Below, piece after piece: positions 35,142-43,699 of a stretch of 64,000 nucleotides of DNA. The translations under genes and the position numbers were made by a program. Positions within the stretch are counted from its first letter, which is position 1. Each line of letters opens with the position of its first letter. The notes under the pieces were generated by a model. It saw only the letters and a list, made by a program, of their open reading frames with translations, searched no databases and was not told the origin of the DNA. Origin of the DNA: Demequina sp. NBRC 110051 (GTDB taxonomy: Bacteria; Actinomycetota; Actinomycetes; Actinomycetales; Demequinaceae); assembly GCF_002090055.1 (NCBI RefSeq), contig NZ_BBRH01000008.1, positions 124,001 to 188,000 of the forward strand, in the 5' to 3' direction.

Positions 35142-37313
35142 CTACCGCCCGGCCGCGCCGGCGGTCGCGGTCGCTTGCGACGCCTCCCGAGTGACGGCGT
35201 CTGACCAGCCCTGAAGTTGCGCGACAGTCGCCGACGTTCCCGCGGGTGCATAGCGGTGATCCGCGACGGCGTGGCTGAGCCGTACGAGCGCCTGGTCTGC
35301 GTCGCTCGACAGCCGGACGCCCTTGCGGCTGAGGACGTCCCTCACGTGCTCCACGGACTCGGATGGCGTCAGCGCGGGTGACCACTGGGCCTCGGACGTC
35401 AGCGAGGCGCGCAGCGTCTCCCACGCCTGTTCGGCCGGTGGCAGGATCACGGGCGCGAGCGAGCGGCGCCTTCGCGACGCGAGCACGATCGCTGCGACGA
35501 CGGCGGCCAGGGCGACCGCAGCCACGGCGAACCACCACCACGGCGTGCCCTCGTCGGTCACGCTCTCACCGGCCACCGAGGGCTCGGCCGGGGTATCGGG
35601 GCGCTCGGGTCGCTCAGCGGGGGCCGTCGTGGGCAGCGCCGCAGGGTCGGACTGCCCGCCCGTCTCGGGGTCCTGGGCCTGTTCGGCGTACACCGGCGCG
35701 GACCCCGTCTGGACGGCGGGGGTGGGCTCGAAGCGCACCCAACCGACCTCGGGGAACCACAGCTCCGGCCACGCGTGTGCATCGCCGCCTTGCACGATGT
35801 AGGTGTCGCCCTCGCCCTCGGAGCCCGGCAGGAAGCCGATCGCCATGCGGGCGGGGATGTCGAGCGTGCGCGCCATCATCACCATGGTCGTGGCGAACTG
35901 CACGCAGTAGCCCACGCGATCGTCGAGGAACGTGCTGACCGTGTCGCCGGAGGACGGGCTCACCGACGTGTCGTAGTCGAATTCGGCCGGGTCGCGCAGG
36001 TAATCCTGCAAGGCGATGGCCTGCGCAAACCTGCTCGTGGCATCGGCCGTCAGGCCCTGAGCCAACTCGGTGACGCGCACGGCGTCGAGCGCGCCGGGAA
36101 GCTCGAGGTATTGCGAGCCCACGGCGGCGTCTGCCGCCGCGTCGACAGGCGAGGCGAGAAGGCGCTCGGGGGTGAGGTAGCCCGTGTCCGCGGTGACTGT
36201 GTAGCGAAGCCCCAGGGTGGAGTCCTGCGGCGAGACCACCTCGTCGGTCGCGGCCGAGTACCCCCAGTCCCCGTCGACGTCGACCGAGCGCGGTACCGAC
36301 GGCAGCGCGAGGTTACTCTCGGCGGAGTCGACCGCCTCGATCTCGTAGGTGGCGATGTCCTCGCTGGGCGCGGGGACATCGACCGGCCACAGCACGCCGT
36401 CCGTCGGGGCCAGGTCGCTGGGCTCGGGAGTGCCGTAGTCCCAGCCCACGCCGTCGAAGTCCGCATAGCTGTACAGGCGCAGCACGTCGGGCCGCGGGCC
36501 CTCGGCCGTGTAGACCAGCGCCGGGGCGGTCGAGTTGGTGGTTAGTGACGTGCGCAGGTCGAGGTCGAGATTGAGGCGCGTGGTGGTCGCGAGGGACGAT
36601 GGCGCGTCGATACGAGGGATCACGCCCCAGCCGTTGCCGCCCAGCGCGGACGGCACCACCATTAGGGACACCGCGAGCGTGGCGGTGGTCGCGGCGACCG
36701 CGCCGCTCACGGTGGAGGGCGGCTGGCGCGTGTCGCCTCGGCGCGCGAGGCCCAGGGTGAGCAGCCATGCGGCCAGCGCGACGAGCAGCCACACCAGGGG
36801 CACCCGCTGCTGGAAGATTGCGGCGGGCAGCCATGGCAGCATGAGCACCAGGCCCGCGCTCGCGGCCGCGCGCCACGACACCGCGATGTGCTCGGCCACG
36901 AGGAACAGTCCCATGACCCCCGCACAGATCAGGCTCAGCAGCGACGGCACCATCTCGGCGGGCGCGACCGTGGTCGCGGCGTAGTCGATGCCGTCGCGCA
37001 TCACCACGCCCAGGTCGCGAAGAGCGCCCGGCGTGGGCAGTACGTGGCGTCCGTCGTCCTGGCCGCGAGCGAAGAACAGCACCAAGAGCTCGACGGCGAC
37101 GAGCGCCCCGATCGCGGTCGGGATGCCGCGTGAACGGGTAAGCAGCCTGGTGACCACCACCGCCGCGGTGACGGTGGCCAGGCTGGCCGCGACCGTCGCG
37201 AGCCACATGCCGGCGACCACCATCGAGGACAGGGCGAAGGTGCTCGCCATGGTGGCGATCGCGACGGTCAGCGACGCTGGCCAGGGGGCGCGTGGCCGTG
37301 CTCCGGCGCTCAT
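35142..37313 (-). CDS. TgpA-like membrane transglutaminase
   Basis: 723 residues: about six N-terminal membrane helices (to about 210), an extracytoplasmic TgpA N-terminal domain, a transglutaminase core with catalytic Cys in GYCVQFATTMVMMART and His in GGDAHAWPELWFPEVGW, a Pro/Thr-rich spacer, one more membrane helix (WWWFAVAAVALAAVVAAIVLA) and a C-terminal DUF4129-like domain. Last gene of the moxR-DUF58-tgpA set; its ATG overlaps the DUF58 stop (ATGA). Confidence 0.9.
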   Translation of the reverse strand: MSAGARPRAPWPASLTVAIATMASTFALSSMVVAGMWLATVAASLATVTAAVVVTRLLTRSRGIPTAIGALVAVELLVLFFARGQDDGRHVLPTPGALRDLGVVMRDGIDYAATTVAPAEMVPSLLSLICAGVMGLFLVAEHIAVSWRAAASAGLVLMLPWLPAAIFQQRVPLVWLLVALAAWLLTLGLARRGDTRQPPSTVSGAVAATTATLAVSLMVVPSALGGNGWGVIPRIDAPSSLATTTRLNLDLDLRTSLTTNSTAPALVYTAEGPRPDVLRLYSYADFDGVGWDYGTPEPSDLAPTDGVLWPVDVPAPSEDIATYEIEAVDSAESNLALPSVPRSVDVDGDWGYSAATDEVVSPQDSTLGLRYTVTADTGYLTPERLLASPVDAAADAAVGSQYLELPGALDAVRVTELAQGLTADATSRFAQAIALQDYLRDPAEFDYDTSVSPSSGDTVSTFLDDRVGYCVQFATTMVMMARTLDIPARMAIGFLPGSEGEGDTYIVQGGDAHAWPELWFPEVGWVRFEPTPAVQTGSAPVYAEQAQDPETGGQSDPAALPTTAPAERPERPDTPAEPSVAGESVTDEGTPWWWFAVAAVALAAVVAAIVLASRRRRSLAPVILPPAEQAWETLRASLTSEAQWSPALTPSESVEHVRDVLSRKGVRLSSDADQALVRLSHAVADHRYAPAGTSATVAQLQGWSDAVTREASQATATAGAAGR

Positions 37314-38581
37314 GCCTGCTCCTGCATCGCGACAAGCGACCGCCACACCTCGGCGATGTCCGCGCCGGTGCTGACGACGCTGACGCGCCAGCCGGCACGC
37401 CCCAGGCGCGTCGCGGTGATCTCGGCGTCATCGGCGTTGTGGGTGTCTGCCCTCACGATGGCCCACGCGCGTCCGGTGGCGCCGATGGGGGCCATGGCAT
37501 CCAGGACGTCGTCGGTGGCGGGGTCGATGATCGCGACGGTCACCTCGCCCTCGATCGCCCCCTCGGCGGCGGCGCGGGCCGCCTCGCTCAGGCGCGCGTC
37601 CCCCGCGGCTCTGGTGACGGGTGAGGTGAGGTCGACCGTGAGGTCGAGCAGCTCGGCGCGGGCGAGGTCGCCGCCGCGCTGACCCAGATGGGTCGCGGCT
37701 GTCGCGGGGCCGGCGCCCAGGAGGCGCACGGGATGGCCTGTTTCGAGCACGGACACGCCGATCGAGGCCGCCGCGCTGATGGACCATTCGAGGGCCTCGT
37801 GACCCAGAGGCAGGTCGAGGATGACGGTGGCGGGCCGGCGTCCTGCATGCTCGTCGGAGCGCACCAGCATCGCGCCGCGCCTGGCGGAGCTGGCCCAGTG
37901 AATGCGCCTCAGGTCGTCTCCCTCGCGGTACTCGCGCAGCGCCGCATCGTCGGTCGACGGGGTGCGCGCGCGCACCACCACCCGGTCCGCCTGACCCATG
38001 AGCGCTCCGGCGGTGCCGACGAGGTCGGTCACCTGGGGCCATACCGACACCGATTCGGCCGTGCCGAAGGCGGTGTCGGACAGCAGCATGCCGAAGGGGT
38101 CGGCGGCGTGCATGAGGGCGGGGCCCACATCCCAGCGTCCGCGGCGCACGGGGTGGAGCGCGTACTCGAGGACCAGGGCGTCGGGGGAGCGAGTGACGGC
38201 CGCACGGGTCGCGGCGCCGCCGGTGAGCTCCGCCGCGGCCTGCTCGCGCACCTGAAGGCGGCCGATGACCCCCCTGCCAGGGCCGCGGTGCGCGCGGCTG
38301 GCGCGGATCGCGACGGTGACGGAGCCGGGCACCCCCACCGTGAGAGGGCGAGGCCGGATGGTGCGCTCGGCGTGAGGGAAGCGCCTGACAAAGGCGCCGA
38401 GTGCCAGCATCATCCACACCCACGCGAGGACCACGGCGCAGGTCATCGCGACGCCCACGTACACCATCACGGGCGTCGATAAGCCGACGCCCAGGGCGCC
38501 GATGACGATGCCGCACGCGAGCATGCCGACCCCACGCGAGGTGAGGCTCATGCTGGCGTTGACGGTGGTGGTGGGCTTCAT
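37310..38581 (-). CDS. DUF58 domain protein
   Basis: 423 residues: two N-terminal membrane helices (about 15-62) and a DUF58 domain whose signature REYREGDDLRRIHWASSARRG is clear, with a von Willebrand-like C-terminal region. It works with MoxR ATPases in membrane-linked complex assembly, partner unknown. Four bases after moxR, ATGA overlap with the transglutaminase gene. Confidence 0.9.
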   Translation of the reverse strand: MKPTTTVNASMSLTSRGVGMLACGIVIGALGVGLSTPVMVYVGVAMTCAVVLAWVWMMLALGAFVRRFPHAERTIRPRPLTVGVPGSVTVAIRASRAHRGPGRGVIGRLQVREQAAAELTGGAATRAAVTRSPDALVLEYALHPVRRGRWDVGPALMHAADPFGMLLSDTAFGTAESVSVWPQVTDLVGTAGALMGQADRVVVRARTPSTDDAALREYREGDDLRRIHWASSARRGAMLVRSDEHAGRRPATVILDLPLGHEALEWSISAAASIGVSVLETGHPVRLLGAGPATAATHLGQRGGDLARAELLDLTVDLTSPVTRAAGDARLSEAARAAAEGAIEGEVTVAIIDPATDDVLDAMAPIGATGRAWAIVRADTHNADDAEITATRLGRAGWRVSVVSTGADIAEVWRSLVAMQEQA

Positions 38582-38585
38582 GTGC

Positions 38586-39605
38586 TTAGCGGGCCTCGCT
38601 ACGGACCGCCCCGACCGGCGCCATGCGCGAGGCGCGCGCCTCGGTGGGCACCGGGGTGCGCTCGACGATCTGAGTCACCACGTCATGCGCCGAGCGTCCA
38701 CCCAGGCGAGCCTCGGTCGAGACCACCAGGCGGTGCGACAGCACGGCGCCGGCGAGGGCCTTCACGTCATCGGGAAGCACGTGGTTGCGCCCGGCCATCG
38801 CGGCGCGGGCCTTGGAGGCAGCGAGCAGTTGCAGCGACGCGCGTGGCGATGCGCCCAGGCGCAACGCCGAGTCGTTGCGCGTCTGGGAGACGAGGTCCAC
38901 GATGTGTTGCTTGACCGCGGGCGCCGCATAGATGCGTCGGGCGACATCGATGAGGCGGGCGAGGGTCGCGGTGTCGGTGACGGGGCGCACCTCGGCGAGC
39001 GGGTCGGTGCCGTCGTGGCTGTCGAGCATCGCCATCTCGTCGTGCGGCTGCGGGTAGCCCACGGAGACCTGAGCCATGAACCGGTCGCGCTGCGCCTCGG
39101 GCAGGGGATAGGTCCCCTCCATGTCGATCGGGTTCTGCGTCGCGACCACCAGGAAGGGTTCGGGCAGCCGGCGCGTCACGCCATCGACGGTGACGGCGTG
39201 CTCCTGCATGGCCTCGAGGAGGGCGGACTGTGTCTTGGGGGAGGCGCGGTTGATCTCGTCGGCGATCACCACCTGCGCGAAGATGGGCCCCGGGCGGAAC
39301 TCGAAGCGGTGGTCGTCGGAGCGGAAGATGCTCACGCCCGTCACGTCGGCCGGCATGAGGTCGGGCGTGAACTGGATGCGCCCCAGGGTGCAGTCGACCG
39401 AGGCGGCGAAGGCGCGCGCCAGGGTGGTCTTGCCCACGCCGGGCACGTCCTCCATGAGCAGGTGGCCGCCCGCGAGCGCCGTGGCCAGCGTCGCCGTGAT
39501 GGCGCCATCCAATCCCGACAGCACCGAGCCGATCGATGCGCGGATGGCGGAGGCGACCTCCGCCACCTCCGTGAGGTCGTCCTCGGTGGGCAGGGGGTGG
39601 GTCAT
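38586..39605 (-). CDS. moxR: MoxR-family AAA+ ATPase
   Basis: 339 residues: Walker A DVPGVGKTTLARAF, Walker B VVIADEINRASPKTQSALLEAMQE, sensor 1 ATQNPIDMEGTYPLPEAQRDRF. MoxR proteins act as chaperone-like ATPases, often for the DUF58 partner encoded next. The longer open frame upstream is not used: AAGGAG 6 bases before ATG 39605 sets the start. Divergent from mraZ. Confidence 0.93.
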   Translation of the reverse strand: MTHPLPTEDDLTEVAEVASAIRASIGSVLSGLDGAITATLATALAGGHLLMEDVPGVGKTTLARAFAASVDCTLGRIQFTPDLMPADVTGVSIFRSDDHRFEFRPGPIFAQVVIADEINRASPKTQSALLEAMQEHAVTVDGVTRRLPEPFLVVATQNPIDMEGTYPLPEAQRDRFMAQVSVGYPQPHDEMAMLDSHDGTDPLAEVRPVTDTATLARLIDVARRIYAAPAVKQHIVDLVSQTRNDSALRLGASPRASLQLLAASKARAAMAGRNHVLPDDVKALAGAVLSHRLVVSTEARLGGRSAHDVVTQIVERTPVPTEARASRMAPVGAVRSEAR

Positions 39606-39776
39606 GGATGCTCCTTCGCGCTGTGACGACGAGCCTAGGCGATGGGTGGCCTGTGGCCCAGGGGACCGCCGCGTGTCCGTCATCCTCGCGCGAAAATCCC
39701 TCCACTGCACTCAACGGCGGTTTACCTGCGAAAATAAGTGGAGTTGAGGGTGAATCTTGCCGATTTTCCTATCCAC

Positions 39777-39800
39777 GTGGAGAGAAGTGGAGTAAAGTGG
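39777..39800 (+). promoter_or_regulatory. MraZ-box array and mraZ operon promoter
   Basis: Three direct repeats beginning GTGG at 39777, 39787 and 39797 are spaced exactly 10 bp (GTGGAGAGAA, GTGGAGTAAA, GTGGGGGCAT), with one further AAGTGGAG around 39736-39743. Short regularly spaced GTGG/TGGG repeats upstream of mraZ are the known binding sites of MraZ itself. TAAAGT at 39793-39798, inside the array, is a likely -10, so binding would compete with RNA polymerase. Confidence 0.8.
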
Positions 39801-39837
39801 GGGCATCGGGCGAGTCGTGGCGCTGGGAGGTGATCGG

Positions 39838-40305
39838 GTGTCGGAGCTACTGACGCACGGTCTGGGCCCCACCGGGGTCTTCCTGGGCACGTTCACGCCT
39901 CGTCTCGATGACAAGGGCCGGCTGATCCTTCCCGCGAAGTTCCGCGGGAGGCTCGCGTCGGGCCTGGTGGCCACGCGCGGGCTGGACCGTTGCGTGTTCC
40001 TGTTCCCGCTGGACGAGTTCGCGGTCATCCACGACCGACTGCGACGCGCTCCGCTCGAGAACAAGAACGCGCGCGACTACCTGCGCAACTTCCTCGGTCA
40101 CGCCTCGGACGACATCCCGGACAAGCAGGGGCGCATCCTCATCAGCGCGCCCCTGCGCAAGTACGCGGGTCTCGAGCGTGACGTGGCCGTGGTGGGCATG
40201 GGATCCCGGGTGGAGATCTGGGACGCCCAGGCATGGGAGGACTACCTCGAGCGCGGCGAAGACGACTACGCGGCCACGGCCGCGGAGGTGTTCGACGCCA
40301 TGTAA
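39838..40305 (+). CDS. mraZ: transcriptional regulator MraZ
   Basis: 155-residue AbrB-like ring-forming regulator and first gene of the division cluster: FLGTFTPRLDDKGRLILPAKFR, then the second repeat LRNFLGHASDDIPDKQGRILISAPLRKYAGLERDVAVVGMGSRVEIWD. GGGAGGTGAT at 39825-39834 before GTG 39838 decides the start over GTG 39817. Expected to repress its own operon through the repeats just upstream. Confidence 0.95.
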   Translation: MSELLTHGLGPTGVFLGTFTPRLDDKGRLILPAKFRGRLASGLVATRGLDRCVFLFPLDEFAVIHDRLRRAPLENKNARDYLRNFLGHASDDIPDKQGRILISAPLRKYAGLERDVAVVGMGSRVEIWDAQAWEDYLERGEDDYAATAAEVFDAM

Positions 40306-40419
40306 CCCCTCGTGCCCCGCGGCCTCCTCCCGCGCGACTCTGACGGACTTCCCCCCGCCAGAGAGCCGGTGGGAGACCGAGGGGCACGAACCCTAGTAGC
40401 AACGATCAAGGAGCGGGAC

Positions 40420-41403
40420 ATGACCGATGCGGCCTCGCGTCACCAGCCGGTGATGCTCGAGCGCTGTGTCGACCTGCTCGCGCCCGCGCTCGACCACGAC
40501 GGCGCCCTGGTCGTCGACGGCACGCTCGGCATGGGCGGCCACACCGAGGGCATCCTCGAGCGCTGTCCCCAGGCGCGGGTCGTGGGCATCGACCGCGACC
40601 CGCAGGCCATCGCGCTGGCAAGCGCGCGGCTCGCGCGCTTCGGCGACCGCTTCATGGCCCACCACGCGGAATACGACGACATCGCCGGCGCCGTCGCCGC
40701 CGCGGGTGCCACCCACGCCGACGGCGTGCTGCTGGACCTGGGAGTCAGCTCGCTGCAGATCGACGAGGCGGACAGGGGCTTCTCCTACGCGCAGGACGCC
40801 CCGCTCGACATGCGTATGAACCCCGAGGACCCCGTCAGTGCCGCGGACCTGCTGCGCGACGCGGACCAGCGTGAGCTCGCGCGCATCCTCAAGGTGTATG
40901 GCGAGGAGCGCTACGCGGCGCGCATCGCGGAGTCGATCGTGAAGCGCCGCGAGACGGCTCCGCTCACGCGCTCGGCCGAGCTTGTCGACCTGGTGCGCGC
41001 GTGCATTCCGGCCGCGAGCCGCACCCCGGGCTCGAACCCCGCCAAGCGCACGTTCCAGGCGCTGCGCATCGCCGTGAACCGCGAGCTCGAGGTGCTCGAG
41101 GACGCCCTTCCGGCCGCCATCGAGTCGGTGCGGGTGGGTGGACGCGTGGTGATCGAGTCCTACCACTCGCTCGAGGACAAGCTCGTCAAGGCGGCCTTCG
41201 CCGCCGGCATCGAGTCCACGGCGCCTCCCGGGCTGCCCATCGTTCCCGAGGAACACCAGCCGTATCTGCGCGCGCTCACGCGTGGCGCCGAGAAGGCATC
41301 GGCCGCCGAGGCCGAGGCCAACCCCCGCTCCAAGCCGGTGCGCCTGCGCGCCGTGGAGCGGATCCGCATCACCCCGCCATCGCGCCTGAGGAGGCCCGCA
41401 TGA
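40420..41403 (+). CDS. rsmH: 16S rRNA m4C1402 methyltransferase RsmH
   Basis: 327 residues; also called MraW. HQPVMLERCVDLL start, DGTLGMGGHTEGIL (SAM loop), DGVLLDLGVSSLQIDEADRGFSY and SNPAKRTFQALRIAVNRE, VVIESYHSLEDKLVK. AAGGAG at 40408-40413 sets ATG 40420, 114 bases after mraZ. An AAGGCATCGGCC variant of the repeated motif lies near its 3' end (41293-41304). ATGA overlap with ftsL. Confidence 0.96.
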   Translation: MTDAASRHQPVMLERCVDLLAPALDHDGALVVDGTLGMGGHTEGILERCPQARVVGIDRDPQAIALASARLARFGDRFMAHHAEYDDIAGAVAAAGATHADGVLLDLGVSSLQIDEADRGFSYAQDAPLDMRMNPEDPVSAADLLRDADQRELARILKVYGEERYAARIAESIVKRRETAPLTRSAELVDLVRACIPAASRTPGSNPAKRTFQALRIAVNRELEVLEDALPAAIESVRVGGRVVIESYHSLEDKLVKAAFAAGIESTAPPGLPIVPEEHQPYLRALTRGAEKASAAEAEANPRSKPVRLRAVERIRITPPSRLRRPA

Positions 41404-41810
41404 GCGCCGCTCCCGTCCGCCAGCACCGCCCCGCAACCCTCGGCGCGCCCTCGCGGCGCGCCTCGGCGACCCCGGCGGAGCCGCACCGGCATCTGAGGGC
41501 GGTCCAGGCTCCCGAGCAGGCGCGCTCCATCGCCCCCTTCGCGTGGACCTGCATCCTCATCGTGTTGGCCGCCATGGCGGCCGTGTTGCTCATCAACACC
41601 CAGATGGCGAAGGGTGCGTACGAGCGCCGTGACCTCAAGATCGAGATCGCGTCGCTGCACACCCAGGCGGAGTCGCTCAGCGGCGAACTTGAGCGCAACG
41701 CCGCACCGTCCTACCTCGCCCAGCGTGCCTCCGACCTCGGGATGGAGCTCGCGCCTACGCTCGGTTCCATCTCGATCGCCGACGGGGCGGTGCTGGAGCA
41801 GGGGGAGTAA
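41400..41810 (+). CDS. ftsL: FtsL-like divisome protein
   Basis: 136-residue bitopic protein: Pro/Ala-rich cytoplasmic tail, a membrane helix (about 44-66, PFAWTCILIVLAAMAAVLLIN) and an extracytoplasmic coiled coil (KIEIASLHTQAESLSGELERN). Weakly conserved in sequence; identified by position between rsmH and ftsI, topology and coiled coil. Starts ATGA with rsmH, ends TAATG with ftsI. Confidence 0.85.
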   Translation: MSAAPVRQHRPATLGAPSRRASATPAEPHRHLRAVQAPEQARSIAPFAWTCILIVLAAMAAVLLINTQMAKGAYERRDLKIEIASLHTQAESLSGELERNAAPSYLAQRASDLGMELAPTLGSISIADGAVLEQGE

Positions 41811-43696
41811 TGGGCGACTCGGACCAGCGGCGGCCGGCGGCGGGACGCCGCCCGCAGCCCCGCCAAGGCGCGCGTCCGTCGCGAGCCCGAGCCACCGCAT
41901 CGGCCGCCGCCAAGCGACCCCGCGGCCTCAGCATCGGCCGCCCGCACATGCGTCAGCAGGCGATCACGCTAGGCGCGCTCGGCATCCTCACCGTCTTCGC
42001 GGCGCGCTTGGTGATGATCCAGGGCGTCGACCCCGACGACCTCGCCACGCAGGCGCTCGAGAGCCGCCTCGCGACCTCGACGGTGGCGACCGACCGCGCG
42101 GACATCGTCGACCGCAACGGCGAAGTGCTCGCGACGTCGGTCAACCGCTACCACGTGTGGGTGAACCAGCAGAAGATCGCCGAGTTCAAGCGGGTCGAGG
42201 ACGGGGTGGTGGTCGCCGAGGGCGCGCTCGACGCAGCCGAGATCCTCGCCCCCATCCTGGACATGGACGAGTCCGAACTCGCCGCCAAGCTGGTGGGCGA
42301 CGAGACGTTCGTCTACATCGCGAAGTACGTGACGCCCGAGACCTGGAACCTCATCAGCGATGAGGGCATCTACGGCATCGAGCCCGAGGCGGTCTCCGAG
42401 CGCACCTATCCCAATGGCGACCTCGCGGGCAACATCGTGGGCTTCGTGGGCGGCACGGCGGACAAGCAGGGCGTCAACTGGGGCCTCGCAGGCATGGAGA
42501 AGTCCCAGGAGGAGAACCTGCTGGGCACGGACGGGTCGCTGACCTACGAGCGTGGCGGCAACGGCACGGCCATCCCCACGGGCGTGCTCGAGGAGACGCC
42601 GGCGGAGCCCGGCCAGGACGTGGTCCTCACCATCGACCGCGACATCCAGTACTACGCGCAGTCCCGGCTCGAGGAGGCGCTGTCGGTCACGGGCGCGAGT
42701 CACGGGTTCGTCACGGTCGAGGACGCCAAGACCGGCGAGATCTACGCGCTCGCAGACTCGGGCACCGTCGACCCCAACGACCCCGGCGCCACGGACGGCA
42801 GTAGCCGCAGCTCGCGCGCGATCGAGGACGTCTTCGAGCCCGGCTCAACCGCGAAGGCCATCACCATGGCAGCCGCGATCGAAGAGGGCGTCATCACGCC
42901 GACGAGCCGGTTCGAGGTGCCGTACGAGTACACCACCGCGAACGGGCAGACCTTCAAGGACTCCCACGAGCACGGGCTCGACAAGATGACCGCCGCGGGC
43001 ATCCTGGTCGACTCGTCCAACACGGGCACCATCATGATCGGCCAGCAGCTGACCGAGCAGCAACGCTACGACTACCTGCGCGCGTTCGGCTTTGGCCAGA
43101 CCACCGGCATCGGCATGCCCTCGGAATCCGCGGGCCTGCTGAGCAACTGGGAGAACTGGGACGGCCGCTCCAAGTACGCCGTCCTCTACGGCCAGGCGGT
43201 CGCCGTGACGGCGCTCCAGACCTCGCAGGTCTACCAGACCCTCGCCAACGGGGGAGAGCGCATCACGCCCACCCTCATCAAGGGCTACCGCAACGCCGAC
43301 GGCACCATCACGGAGCGCGAGCAGGAGGAGCCGGTACGCGTGGTCTCGGAGGAGACCGCGGACCAGGTGATGCTGATGCTCGAGGACGTGACCGAGGACG
43401 GCACCGGTAAGCAGGCGCAGATCGACGGCTACCGCGTGGCGGGCAAGACGGGTACCGCACAGGCCGTGGGGCCCACCGGGGAACTCGACTCGATCGTCGC
43501 GTCCTTCGTGGGTGTCGCGCCGGCCGACGACCCTGCGATTGTGGTCTCTGTCAGCCTCTTTGACCCCAAGAGCTCGATCTGGGGCGGCGAGGTAGCCGCG
43601 CCGGTCTTCTCGGATGTGGCAACCTTCGCATTGCAGACACTCCGTGTCCCGCCCTCAGGGCCGGACGAGGAGCTCTACCCGACGACCTGGGAGTGA
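41810..43696 (+). CDS. ftsI: septal peptidoglycan transpeptidase (class B PBP)
   Basis: 628-residue penicillin-binding protein. Cytoplasmic basic tail, membrane helix (about 52-72), dimerisation domain, and transpeptidase with S346-x-x-K349 (PGSTAK), SSN at 402-404 and KTG at 546-548. Partner of FtsW in septal wall synthesis. No PASTA domains. Its disordered N-terminal tail carries a near-copy of the repeated motif (41891-41905, one mismatch). Confidence 0.95.
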   Translation: MGDSDQRRPAAGRRPQPRQGARPSRARATASAAAKRPRGLSIGRPHMRQQAITLGALGILTVFAARLVMIQGVDPDDLATQALESRLATSTVATDRADIVDRNGEVLATSVNRYHVWVNQQKIAEFKRVEDGVVVAEGALDAAEILAPILDMDESELAAKLVGDETFVYIAKYVTPETWNLISDEGIYGIEPEAVSERTYPNGDLAGNIVGFVGGTADKQGVNWGLAGMEKSQEENLLGTDGSLTYERGGNGTAIPTGVLEETPAEPGQDVVLTIDRDIQYYAQSRLEEALSVTGASHGFVTVEDAKTGEIYALADSGTVDPNDPGATDGSSRSSRAIEDVFEPGSTAKAITMAAAIEEGVITPTSRFEVPYEYTTANGQTFKDSHEHGLDKMTAAGILVDSSNTGTIMIGQQLTEQQRYDYLRAFGFGQTTGIGMPSESAGLLSNWENWDGRSKYAVLYGQAVAVTALQTSQVYQTLANGGERITPTLIKGYRNADGTITEREQEEPVRVVSEETADQVMLMLEDVTEDGTGKQAQIDGYRVAGKTGTAQAVGPTGELDSIVASFVGVAPADDPAIVVSVSLFDPKSSIWGGEVAAPVFSDVATFALQTLRVPPSGPDEELYPTTWE

Positions 43697-43699
43697 CCC

